From assembly GCA_031287685.1 (NCBI GenBank), contig JAITSQ010000033.1, positions 1 through 59,369 on the forward strand: DNA of 59,369 bases. Direction: 5' to 3'. This DNA is from Clostridiales bacterium (GTDB lineage Bacteria > Bacillota > Clostridia > Lachnospirales > WQUN01). Both the position numbers and the translations under genes were made by a program. This document shows, piece by piece, positions 17,046-24,863 of the stretch; the stretch's first letter is position 1, and the number at the start of each line of letters is the position of its first letter. Below the pieces are notes generated by a model. The model was not told the DNA's origin. It searched no databases and saw only the letters and a list, made by a program, of their open reading frames with translations.

Positions 17046-18709
17046 AAAAGAAAAAGGGAGTTTTGTTTATTTTGGTTTTCGCGGCGCTCGCGGCGGCGGT
17101 ATTTGCCGCGGCGGAGCTTGTAAAGCGTATGCCGAGCCTGAAAAAGGCCGACTTTTTCGCGTATTACGGGTTGGAGCCGTCGCGGGCGTATATCATTCTG
17201 GACGGGCGGGCGGTGAAGGACGGAGAGCCGCCTCTTTTTCGCGGCGGGGAGCTATACCTGCCGTCGGACTTTATAAAGGAATATTTTGACGAATACATAT
17301 TCGCGGAGCCGGACTATAACCTGCTGACCGTGACGACGGCGGGGAGCGTGCGTAAATTCTCCGCGGGCGGCCCGGAGGGCGTGATAAACGAAAACGGCGT
17401 TATGTACGTTCCCGAAAGCTTGGCGGAGAGCCTGTACCCCCTGCGGGCGCGCTACGCGGGCGGAGCGGGCGCGGGCGGGCTTGTCGTGGCGGACACGCTC
17501 ACGGAGCCGCAAAACCGAGCGGTGATTATGAGAAAACAAGTCAATTTACGCGCCGAGCCGAGCGAAAAATCCCCGATTATTCAGAAACTGAGCCAGAACG
17601 AGGAGGTGCGCGTTTACAGCTCCGGAAAATACCTCAGGATACGCACGGAACAGGGGATTCTGGGCTATGTTACGGCGGCTTCGGCCGAGGCGCGCCCCGG
17701 CGAGCCTCCGGTGAAACCGGTTTCGGACGCGGTTCCCTTTAAGGCGCTTGACGGCAAGGCGGTAATGCTGTGGGACCAGGTGACGACCGCCGCCGCCAAC
17801 AGCGCGCCCGACAGAAAAGTGAAGCCGGCGCCCGTGAACGTCCTTTCGCCGACTTGGTTTTCGTTCGCCGAAAGTATGGACGGCGGCATAACGAGCCTTG
17901 CGGACAGGGGGTATGTTGAAAACGCGCACAGTCAGTCCGCGCTTGTCTGGGCGCTTGTTTCCGATAATTTTGACTCGGCGGTCGGGCGGGAAATCCTGAC
18001 CGACCCGGCGAAGCGCGGCAAGGCGGTGGACGCGCTTCTTAACCTGTGCGCGGAGTACGGCCTGGACGGGATAAACATCGATTTTGAGCAGATTAAGGAG
18101 GACACCGCGCCGGCGTATATCGAGTTTCTGCGGGAGCTGGCCCCGCCGCTCCATAAGGCGGGAAAGAGCCTTTCCGTGGATATGTTCGTGCCGAAATTCA
18201 CAAAATATTACAACCGCGCCGCCGTGGGCGAAACCGCCGATTTCATATGCGTTATGGCCTATGACGAGTTCTGGGGGCCGGCTTCCGGCGCGGGGCCGGT
18301 CGCGTCCGCGCCGTTCGTGCGGGAGGGGGTAGAGCAGACGCTTGAGGAAGTCCCCGCCGAAAAGGTGATTCTGGGAATCCCGTTTTACTCCCGCCTGTGG
18401 CGGGAATTGCCGGACGGGACGGTTGAGGTGGCCGGGGCTTACGGAATGGAGACGGCCGCGGCGATTCCGGCGAAAAACGGCGCGCGGACCTTTTATTACG
18501 ACGACGAGGGCACAAATTACGCGGAGTACGTCAAAAACGAAAACGGGCGGGACGCGACCTATAAAATCTGGATTGAGGACGAACGGACGCTCGCCGTGAA
18601 GCTCGGCGTATACAAGGAAAACGGGCTGGCGGGCGTGTCGTTCTGGAAGCGCGGGCTTGAGGACCCGGAAGTATGGGCTTTAATCGGACGGGAGGCGGGC
18701 CGGCAATGA
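17042..18709 (+). CDS. SH3-domain GH18 glycosidase, spore-type
   Basis: A 555-residue exported or membrane-anchored glycoside hydrolase resembling YaaH/YdhD-type spore peptidoglycan enzymes. It has an N-terminal signal anchor (LFILVFAALAAAVFAAAEL, about 8-26), then a region resembling the copper amine oxidase N-terminal fold (about 50-150). A bacterial SH3 domain (KQVNLRAEPSEKSPI, about 165-210) follows, then the GH18 barrel. The catalytic motif is DGINIDFE (about 342-349) with the acid Glu last, and FICVMAYDEFWGP and VILGIPFYSRLW follow as usual. It probably cleaves N-acetylglucosamine links in cortex or cell wall. It overlaps both neighbours by 4 bp. Confidence 0.88.
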   Translation: MKKKKGVLFILVFAALAAAVFAAAELVKRMPSLKKADFFAYYGLEPSRAYIILDGRAVKDGEPPLFRGGELYLPSDFIKEYFDEYIFAEPDYNLLTVTTAGSVRKFSAGGPEGVINENGVMYVPESLAESLYPLRARYAGGAGAGGLVVADTLTEPQNRAVIMRKQVNLRAEPSEKSPIIQKLSQNEEVRVYSSGKYLRIRTEQGILGYVTAASAEARPGEPPVKPVSDAVPFKALDGKAVMLWDQVTTAAANSAPDRKVKPAPVNVLSPTWFSFAESMDGGITSLADRGYVENAHSQSALVWALVSDNFDSAVGREILTDPAKRGKAVDALLNLCAEYGLDGINIDFEQIKEDTAPAYIEFLRELAPPLHKAGKSLSVDMFVPKFTKYYNRAAVGETADFICVMAYDEFWGPASGAGPVASAPFVREGVEQTLEEVPAEKVILGIPFYSRLWRELPDGTVEVAGAYGMETAAAIPAKNGARTFYYDDEGTNYAEYVKNENGRDATYKIWIEDERTLAVKLGVYKENGLAGVSFWKRGLEDPEVWALIGREAGRQ

Positions 18710-19770
18710 GCGGAGGGCGTAAAAAAGCCCTTATAGCGATGAGCGGCGGGGTGGACAGCTCCGTGGCGGCGAAACTTATGAAAGAGCGGGGCTTCGAGTG
18801 CGTCGGCGCGATGATGAAGCTGTACGGCGGAGGCGGAGGCGGGCGTTCGTGTTGCGGCCTTGAGGATTCTTTTGACGCGCGCGCCGTGTGCGATAAAATC
18901 GGTATTCCGTTTTATGTGTTTAATTTTACGGAGGATTTTGAGGAGCGGGTCGTTAAAAAATTCGTCGCTTCGTATAAACGGGCCGAAACGCCGAACCCCT
19001 GCGTGGACTGCAACCGCTATATGAAGTTTGAGCGCTTCGCCCGGCGGGCCGAGGAAATCGGGTGCGATTATATCGTTACGGGGCATTACGCGCGGGTGGA
19101 GCGAAGCGGCGGGCGTTTCCTACTGAAAAAAGGCGCCGACGGCGCGAAGGACCAAAGCTACGCCCTTTATACAATCAGCCGGGAGCGGCTCGCGCGGACG
19201 CTTTTCCCGATAGGGGAGCTTACTAAGCGCGAAGCGCGGGAAATCGCCGCGGCGGCGGGTTTCGCCAACGCCCGCAAACGCGACAGCCAGGACGTTTGTT
19301 TTATCCCGGACGGGGATTGCGGCGGGTTTATCGAGAGTTTCACCGGCGAAAAATTCCCCGAGGGGGATTTTATTGACGCGGACGGCAAGGTAATCGGCCG
19401 GCACAAAGGGATAATCCGCTATACGGTCGGCCAGCGCAAAGGCCTTGGCGTGACCGCCCCCGCGCCGCTGTACGTCCGGAAAATCGACCCGGCGGCGAAT
19501 ACCGTCACCCTTTGCGCGGACGAGGAGCTTTTCTCAAAAACGCTTGAAATCGACGATATAAACCTTATCGCCGCTGACGATATAGACGGCAGGCTCCGCG
19601 CAAAGGTGAAAATACGGTACAGCCACGCCGAACAGCCCGCCTTTATCGAGCGGACGGGCGCGGACAGGCTCCGGATTGAGTTTGACGAGCCGCAAAGGGC
19701 CGTCACAAGCGGCCAGGCGGCGGTTATTTACGACGGGGACACGGTTATAGGCGGCGGAAGGATAATATGA
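18706..19770 (+). CDS. mnmA: tRNA-specific 2-thiouridylase MnmA
   Basis: MnmA adds sulphur to the wobble uridine of Lys, Glu and Gln tRNAs. ATG 18706 overlaps the preceding stop by 4 bp, giving 354 residues. The PP-loop AMSGGVDSSV (about 11-20) binds ATP, and SCCGLEDSFDA follows. NPCVDCNRYMKF holds the first catalytic Cys and VTGHYARV is the usual next motif. KDQSYALYTI and RDSQDVCFIPDG hold the second Cys. The C-terminal beta-barrel is intact. A MITE follows 72 bp after the stop. Confidence 0.96.
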   Translation: MSGGRKKALIAMSGGVDSSVAAKLMKERGFECVGAMMKLYGGGGGGRSCCGLEDSFDARAVCDKIGIPFYVFNFTEDFEERVVKKFVASYKRAETPNPCVDCNRYMKFERFARRAEEIGCDYIVTGHYARVERSGGRFLLKKGADGAKDQSYALYTISRERLARTLFPIGELTKREAREIAAAAGFANARKRDSQDVCFIPDGDCGGFIESFTGEKFPEGDFIDADGKVIGRHKGIIRYTVGQRKGLGVTAPAPLYVRKIDPAANTVTLCADEELFSKTLEIDDINLIAADDIDGRLRAKVKIRYSHAEQPAFIERTGADRLRIEFDEPQRAVTSGQAAVIYDGDTVIGGGRII

Positions 19771-19841
19771 AAACGCGTGAAGTTACACGAAAGGCTTTTC
19801 CGGCTCGCGCCGGGGCCTGATTAAATATTTCGTTATATTAG

Positions 19842-19998
19842 GGCGTGTTGACACAAAGCTGTTACGTGTCTTTGCGGCTGCTCGGCGTTTTGGATTGTCT
19901 AAATCTTTTTAGACAATCCAAAACGCCGAGCAAGTTGGTCTGCCGAAAAAGCCGCTTCCTTAAATCCGCGCGGCCAGACCCATTTGTGTCAACACGCC
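19842..19998. mobile_element. MITE with perfect 16-bp ends
   Basis: A 157-bp element bounded by GGCGTGTTGACACAAA (19842-19857) and its exact complement (19983-19998). It has no coding capacity. The flanks read TTAG on the left and TCAG on the right, compatible with a YTAR-type target duplication of IS5-family elements with one later change. Its centre is a perfect 25-bp stem (19879-19903 with 19908-19932, loop TCTT) that carries the CTCGGCGTTTTG flank and GTCTAAA core of the dispersed hairpin family. It lies between mnmA and larB, 21 bp before the larB start. A second, decayed copy starts at 31735. Confidence 0.85.
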
Positions 19999-20018
19999 TC
20001 AGAGAAAGGGAATTTGAA

Positions 20019-20774
20019 ATGGAGCAAAGCGAGCTTATAAAACTTCTGCGAGGAGTCAAAGCCGGGGAAATACCGGAGGAGGACGCCGCGGCCGCGCTGA
20101 GGGCGGCGGTTTTTCCGGAGGCGTCGGCCCTGCCTTACGCGGACATAGACTATCACCGCGCCTTGCGCAAAGGCGCGCCGGAGGTCATTTTCGGCGAAGG
20201 GAAGACGGCTTGCCAGATTCTGGGGATTCTGAGCGAGATGACCGGGCGCGGGGTGAAAAATATTATGGCGACGCGCCTTTCGCCGGAAAAGGCGGAGTTC
20301 CTGGCGGCCCGGACGCGCCTGACCTATTACGCGGAGGCGCGTATCGGCGTTTGCGAAAAAACGGAGCGGGAGCTTTCGGGGAATATCGTCGTGGCGGCAG
20401 CGGGGACCTCCGACATAGCCGTGTGTGAGGAAGCCGCCGTCGCCGCCGAAACTTTGGGCAGCCGCGTCACGCGCGTGTATGACGTGGGCGTGGCGGGGAT
20501 TCACCGGCTTTTCCGGCGGCTTGACGAGCTTATGGCGGCGAGGGTGGTCGTGGCCGTGGCGGGCATGGAGGGGGCGCTGGCTTCCGTAATCGGCGGTCTG
20601 GTGTCCGTCCCGGTAATCGCCGTGCCGACTTCCGTGGGCTACGGGGCGAATTTCGGCGGCCTGTCCGCCCTGCTTTCTATGCTGAATTCCTGCGCGTCGG
20701 GGGTTTCCGTCGTGAATATCGACAACGGCTTCGGGGCGGGGTATCTGGCGCATATGATAAATAAAAACGGATAG
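20019..20774 (+). CDS. larB: LarB, nickel-pincer cofactor biosynthesis
   Basis: LarB carboxylates and hydrolyses nicotinic acid adenine dinucleotide to pyridinium-3,5-dicarboxylate mononucleotide, the first step to the nickel-pincer nucleotide of lactate racemase. ATG 20019, after AGAAAGGG, gives 251 residues, the usual LarB length; a longer frame would read into the MITE. The C-terminal PurE-like domain shows VAAAGTSDIAVCEEA, AGMEGALASVIGGLVS and VIAVPTSVGYGANFGG. The N-terminal part is VIFGEGKT-like, with the Cys and Asp-containing loops of the family. larC, larE and larA are not seen nearby, so the enzyme may work with genes elsewhere or in a different cofactor route. Confidence 0.92.
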   Translation: MEQSELIKLLRGVKAGEIPEEDAAAALRAAVFPEASALPYADIDYHRALRKGAPEVIFGEGKTACQILGILSEMTGRGVKNIMATRLSPEKAEFLAARTRLTYYAEARIGVCEKTERELSGNIVVAAAGTSDIAVCEEAAVAAETLGSRVTRVYDVGVAGIHRLFRRLDELMAARVVVAVAGMEGALASVIGGLVSVPVIAVPTSVGYGANFGGLSALLSMLNSCASGVSVVNIDNGFGAGYLAHMINKNG

Positions 20775-20788
20775 GGGGAGGCGGCGAA

Positions 20789-21370
20789 ATGACAATAATT
20801 TTCGCGACGTCAAACAAAGGCAAGTTAAGGGAAGCGCGGGAAATCCTGACGGAGTGCGAGGTTCTGGCGGGCGCGGGGGTCGAGGTTATCGAGGACGGGG
20901 AGACTTTTATGGAAAACGCCGTCAAAAAGGCTGTCGAATTTGCCCGCGAGCTGGGAAAGCCGGTAATAGCCGACGATTCCGGCCTTGAGGTGGATTTTTT
21001 GAACAAGGAGCCGGGCGTGCGCTCGGCGCGGTGGCTGGGCGAGGGCACGCCGTATGAAGTGAAAAACGCCGAAATCCTGCGGCTTTTGGCCGGGGTTGAG
21101 GGAGAGGGGCGCTCGGCGCGGTTTGTCTGCGCGGCGGCCTACGCGGAGCCGGGGGGCCGGGTTATAACGGCGGAGGCTTCGGCCGAGGGCGTTATCCACG
21201 ATAGAATCGCGGGGGGCGGAGGCTTCGGCTACGACCCGATTTTTTACGTGCCCGGCCGCGGCCGGACCACCGCCGAAATGTCTCCGGAGGAAAAAAACAA
21301 AATCAGCCACCGGGGCAAGGCCCTGCGGGAGCTTGCGGGAAAACTCCGCGCGGCGGGGGTGTTTTCTTGA
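20789..21370 (+). CDS. rdgB: XTP/dITP pyrophosphatase
   Basis: This house-cleaning enzyme hydrolyses non-canonical purine triphosphates (dITP, XTP) to monophosphates, preventing their use in DNA. The 193 residues contain IIFATSNKGKLREA (3-16), PVIADDSGLEVDFL (about 55-68) with the metal-binding Asp pair, GGGGFGYDPIFYVPG (about 144-158) and the closing SHRGKAL. It starts 14 bp after larB and overlaps the next gene by four bases (TTGA). Confidence 0.95.
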   Translation: MTIIFATSNKGKLREAREILTECEVLAGAGVEVIEDGETFMENAVKKAVEFARELGKPVIADDSGLEVDFLNKEPGVRSARWLGEGTPYEVKNAEILRLLAGVEGEGRSARFVCAAAYAEPGGRVITAEASAEGVIHDRIAGGGGFGYDPIFYVPGRGRTTAEMSPEEKNKISHRGKALRELAGKLRAAGVFS

Positions 21371-21882
21371 AGCTCCTTGTTTTCAGCGACTCGCATAAAA
21401 ATCTGACGTATATGGAGCGGGTTTTCGATAAAATCGGGCGGGGGATGGACGCGGTAGTCCATTTGGGCGACCATTACTCGGACGGGGAGCAGCTCCGCGC
21501 CCGGTTTGAAATCGAGCGGTTTTACGGCGTTTCCGGAAATTGCGACTACGCGCCGTCCGCTCCGGCGGAGGATTTTTTTGAGTTCGGCGGCCTGAAAATA
21601 TTTATAACGCACGGGCACAGGTATAACGTAAAATCGGACGAACAGCGCCTTTGCTACGCGGCGGCGGAGCGCGGGGCGGACGTCGCCCTTTTCGGGCATA
21701 CGCACCGCGCCGCCGTGTTCCGGGAGGGCGGCGTCTTGTTTATGAATCCCGGCAGCGTTTCCCGAGGGCGGGACGGCGCAAACCCTTCCTACGGAGTTGT
21801 GACGGTAGAGGGGGCTAAAGCGGAGGGCGCGGTTATTGCGATAAAAGATTTACAATTCGTTCATAATATGTTAAAGTATTGA
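21367..21882 (+). CDS. YfcE/MJ0936-type phosphodiesterase
   Basis: A 171-residue calcineurin-like metallophosphoesterase. The metal-site motifs are in order: FSDSHKN (D-x-H), HLGDHYSDG (GD), SGNCD (GN-x-D/C), THGHRY (GH) and FGHTHRA (GH-x-H), ending NPGSVSRGR. Relatives hydrolyse small phosphodiesters; the natural substrate is generally unknown. The TTG start overlaps the rdgB stop by 4 bp, a linkage often seen in Bacillota where rdgB and this family are adjacent. Confidence 0.92.
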   Translation: MKLLVFSDSHKNLTYMERVFDKIGRGMDAVVHLGDHYSDGEQLRARFEIERFYGVSGNCDYAPSAPAEDFFEFGGLKIFITHGHRYNVKSDEQRLCYAAAERGADVALFGHTHRAAVFREGGVLFMNPGSVSRGRDGANPSYGVVTVEGAKAEGAVIAIKDLQFVHNMLKY

Positions 21883-21911
21883 AATTATAATACATTCAAA
21901 GGAGCGGGAGT

Positions 21912-22964
21912 ATGAAAGGTTTTGACGAACTTCAGCAAAGAACCTGGGCGTTCATAAACGACGGCAGGTGCGGCGAGGCGGCGGCGATTCTGGAGCCGCT
22001 TACCGGCGAGGGGAAGGACACGTATTGCTTCGCCTGTTTTTTGCTGGCGCAGGTGGAGAACGCCCGGGGCAATCCCCGGCTGGCGGAGGAGCTGTATTAC
22101 AAAGCCTTTGACGCCTGCCCGGACGGGCGGGCTGGGGCTGTGTTTTTTGAAAAGACGCACCCGGAGTACGTGTATAAAGGGCGGCACGACCACGCCCGGC
22201 GCGAGGACTGCCCGCTGTGCGGGAAAAAGGCCGCGCCGCGCTGGGCATACGCCACGCCGCACTCGGCTTCTTACAATAACCGGCATAACCCCGTGCGCGT
22301 GTGGATGCATTGCGCGGACTGCAACCATTGTTTCGCCGAGAGCCTGCCGGAGACGCTTTACGACGTGTCCGGAGGCGGGCGGCCGATGCAGATGAAAGGG
22401 TATGGGCCGTTCCACTCCAAAGTGCTTAACAAATGCTTAACTTATATTCGCGAGGTTCGGGGGGAGGCGGCTCCGCTTCTCGCCGACGGGCTGCCGCTGC
22501 TGGAAATCGGCATAGGCGCGTCGGAGCTTTTGCTCGCCGCGAGGGAAATGGGCTTTGACGCCAAGGGGCTGGACATTATCCCCGCGAATGTGAAGCAGGC
22601 GCGGCGCTTCGGCCTGAACGCGGAAACCGCCGATTTTATGGAATATGACGACGGCTCGCGCTACGACCTGATTATTATGGGAGACGTTATCGAGCACGTG
22701 CCCAACCCGATAGAAGCTATGAAAAAGGCGGCGGGCCTGCTGGCGGAAAAGGGGCTTCTGTGGGTGTCCACGCCGAATTTTGAAAACTACTGGAGCCTGC
22801 TCCTGGGGCACAAAGACGTTATGAAGCTCGAATGCGGGCACGTAAACTATTTTTCAAGGGAATCGTTTTACAAGCTGCTTGATATGTGCGGGCTGTCCCC
22901 GCTGGAATACGCGATTTCGGAGCATTACAGGGGAAGTATGGAAATAATAAGCGTAAAGAAATAA
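21912..22964 (+). CDS. Cys-rich class I SAM methyltransferase
   Basis: A 350-residue protein. The N-terminal third has helical repeats (about 1-70) and two Cys pairs, CPLCGKK (about 95) and CADCNHCF (about 137), that probably bind zinc. The rest is a class I SAM-dependent methyltransferase: LLEIGIGASELLLAA is motif I, GLDIIPANVKQA motif II, and DLIIMGDVIEHVPNP is the motif typical of the Methyltransf_23/UbiG group. STPNFENYW and a His-rich HVNYFSRESF follow. The substrate is not evident. ATG 21912 follows GGAGCGGGAG. It stands between rdgB and a transporter operon. Confidence 0.8.
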   Translation: MKGFDELQQRTWAFINDGRCGEAAAILEPLTGEGKDTYCFACFLLAQVENARGNPRLAEELYYKAFDACPDGRAGAVFFEKTHPEYVYKGRHDHARREDCPLCGKKAAPRWAYATPHSASYNNRHNPVRVWMHCADCNHCFAESLPETLYDVSGGGRPMQMKGYGPFHSKVLNKCLTYIREVRGEAAPLLADGLPLLEIGIGASELLLAAREMGFDAKGLDIIPANVKQARRFGLNAETADFMEYDDGSRYDLIIMGDVIEHVPNPIEAMKKAAGLLAEKGLLWVSTPNFENYWSLLLGHKDVMKLECGHVNYFSRESFYKLLDMCGLSPLEYAISEHYRGSMEIISVKK

Positions 22965-22982
22965 CGAAAAGGAGGGTTCCTT

Positions 22983-23999
22983 TTGATTTCGGTAAAAGAG
23001 CTTACGAAGCGGTACGGCGCTATAACCGCCGTGAACGGCGTTTCCTTCGAGGTGAGCGCCGGGGAGATTCTGGGCTTTCTCGGCCCGAACGGCGCCGGAA
23101 AGACCACGACGATGAATATACTCGCGGGCTATATCGCGCCGACCTCCGGCTCCTGCGCCATAGACGGCTTAGACATCGTGGAGCGGGCGGAGGAGGCGCG
23201 GGAGCGCGTCGGGTACCTTCCCGAAAACCCGCCGCTTTATAACGACATGACCGTGTGGGAATACCTGAATTTCGCGGCGGAGATTAAAAAAGTCGATAAA
23301 AAGAGCCGGAAGCGCGCCGTCGAGGACATTATGGAGAAAGTGGAGATAGCGGATATGCGCGGCCGTCTGAACCGCAACCTCTCGAAGGGATACCGCCAGC
23401 GCGTGGGCCTGGCGCAGGCGCTTATAGCCGACCCGGCCGTCATTATTCTGGACGAGCCTACCGTCGGCCTTGACCCGCAGCAGGTCAGCAATATGCGCGG
23501 CGTAATCCGGGAGCTTCGCGAGCGGCACACGGTTATTTTAAGCTCCCACATCCTTTCGGAGATTTCCGCGATGTGCGACAGGGTGCTGATTATAAACAGA
23601 GGGCGCGTAGCGGCCAACGACGCGGCGGAGCGCCTTTCGGGGAGCCTGTCCGGCGGCGGCAGGAGGTACGCCGCGCGTATCCGGGCGGGGCGGGCCGAGG
23701 CTCTGGCGGCGCTTTCCCCGCTGGAGGGCGCGGGCCTTAAATTTGAGTACGACGGCGAGCGGGAGGGCGGCGCGTCCGACGTCACCATAATAGCGGGGGA
23801 GGGGCTTCAGACCGACCCTCGGGAGGCCGTGTTCGGCCGGCTGGCCGAAGCGGGCCTGCCGCTGCTTATGCTGAAGCCGCTGGACGTATCTTTGGAGGAT
23901 ATATTCATTCAGGTGACGGCGCGTGATATTCTGGAGGGCGAAGCGGAGGAGCCGGGCGAAGCCGGCGAAAACACCAGAGAAGGAGAGGAAGCGGATTGA
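22983..23999 (+). CDS. ABC transporter ATPase, GldA-like
   Basis: The ATP-binding subunit of an ABC exporter-type complex. TTG 22983 follows AAAAGGAGGG. The 338 residues contain Walker A GPNGAGKTTTMN (about 37-48), Q-loop VGYLPENPPLY, signature LSKGYRQRVGLAQA (about 134-147), Walker B VIILDEPTVGLDPQQ and the H-loop SSHILSE. A C-terminal extension of about 110 residues ends in an acidic tail. The next genes encode a permease (TTGA overlap), a GldG-like protein and a DUF4340 protein. This is the arrangement of the Gld-type transporter first described in gliding Bacteroidota and common in Clostridia, where its cargo is unknown. Confidence 0.9.
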   Translation: MISVKELTKRYGAITAVNGVSFEVSAGEILGFLGPNGAGKTTTMNILAGYIAPTSGSCAIDGLDIVERAEEARERVGYLPENPPLYNDMTVWEYLNFAAEIKKVDKKSRKRAVEDIMEKVEIADMRGRLNRNLSKGYRQRVGLAQALIADPAVIILDEPTVGLDPQQVSNMRGVIRELRERHTVILSSHILSEISAMCDRVLIINRGRVAANDAAERLSGSLSGGGRRYAARIRAGRAEALAALSPLEGAGLKFEYDGEREGGASDVTIIAGEGLQTDPREAVFGRLAEAGLPLLMLKPLDVSLEDIFIQVTARDILEGEAEEPGEAGENTREGEEAD

Positions 24000-24859
24000 G
24001 CGCCATAATAAAAAAGGACTACAGGGCCTATTTCGGCTCTCTTATGGGATATGTGCTCCTGGCGGGGTTTGCTTTTTTTACCGCGCTGCTGTTTACCGTG
24101 ATATGCCTGCGGGGACTGAACGCGGACTACAGCCAGGTTCTGGACGCCACCTCCGTCATTTTTCTTATTTATATACCCTTGCTGACGATGCGGGTTTTCG
24201 CGGAGGAGGCCGCCCAGAAAACCGACCAGCTGCTGTTCACCGCGCCCCTGAGAATCTGGCGGGTGGTCCTGGGGAAGTTTCTGGCGGCGTTCCTGTTTTT
24301 CGCGACTTGTATGGGCGTAACCCTCGTTTTCCCCCTGGCGCTGTCGTTTTTCGGGAAAATCCCCGTGCCGGCGATTACCGGCGCGTTTCTGGGCTATACG
24401 CTTCTTGGGGCGGCTTTCGTGGCTGTGGGCGTGTTTATGTCGTCGCTCAGCGGAAGCCAGATTATCGCGGCGTTTACGACCTTCGGCGCGCTGTTCGTCC
24501 TCTATCTCCTTGGGGCCATTAAAGCCATAGTCCCTTCGGACACTATGTCGTCGGTGATTTTCGTGTGCGTCTTGCTGGCGTTTTTGTCGTATCTGCTGTT
24601 CGACGCGACGAGAAGCCTTGCCGCCGGGGCGGGGCTTTGTCTGGCCGGGCTTATCGCTGTGGTCGCCACCGCGCTTAAAAACCGCAATATGTACGAGGGG
24701 CTTATAGTCAAATTTCTGGACTTTTTCGCCGTCACGGCCCGGTTTGAAAACTTCGCCGGGGGCATTCTCTCCGTGTCGGACATTGTTTATTACCTTTCCT
24801 TTACGGCGGCGTTCCTGTTTTTTACGGTAAACGCGGCCGAAAAACGGCGCTGGAGGTGA
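23996..24859 (+). CDS. ABC-2 permease, GldF-like
   Basis: A 287-residue membrane protein with six predicted helices, for example VLLAGFAFFTALLFTVI and FLFFATCMGVTLVFPLALSF. The segment YIPLLTMRVFAEEAAQKTDQLLFT (split here as IPLLTMRVFAEE and KTDQLLFTAPL) is the characteristic ABC-2/GldF loop preceding a coupling helix. It overlaps the ATPase gene by 4 bp, and the GldG-like gene starts 4 bp after it. It should form the membrane channel of the complex. Confidence 0.88.
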   Translation: MSAIIKKDYRAYFGSLMGYVLLAGFAFFTALLFTVICLRGLNADYSQVLDATSVIFLIYIPLLTMRVFAEEAAQKTDQLLFTAPLRIWRVVLGKFLAAFLFFATCMGVTLVFPLALSFFGKIPVPAITGAFLGYTLLGAAFVAVGVFMSSLSGSQIIAAFTTFGALFVLYLLGAIKAIVPSDTMSSVIFVCVLLAFLSYLLFDATRSLAAGAGLCLAGLIAVVATALKNRNMYEGLIVKFLDFFAVTARFENFAGGILSVSDIVYYLSFTAAFLFFTVNAAEKRRWR

Positions 24860-24863
24860 TTTA

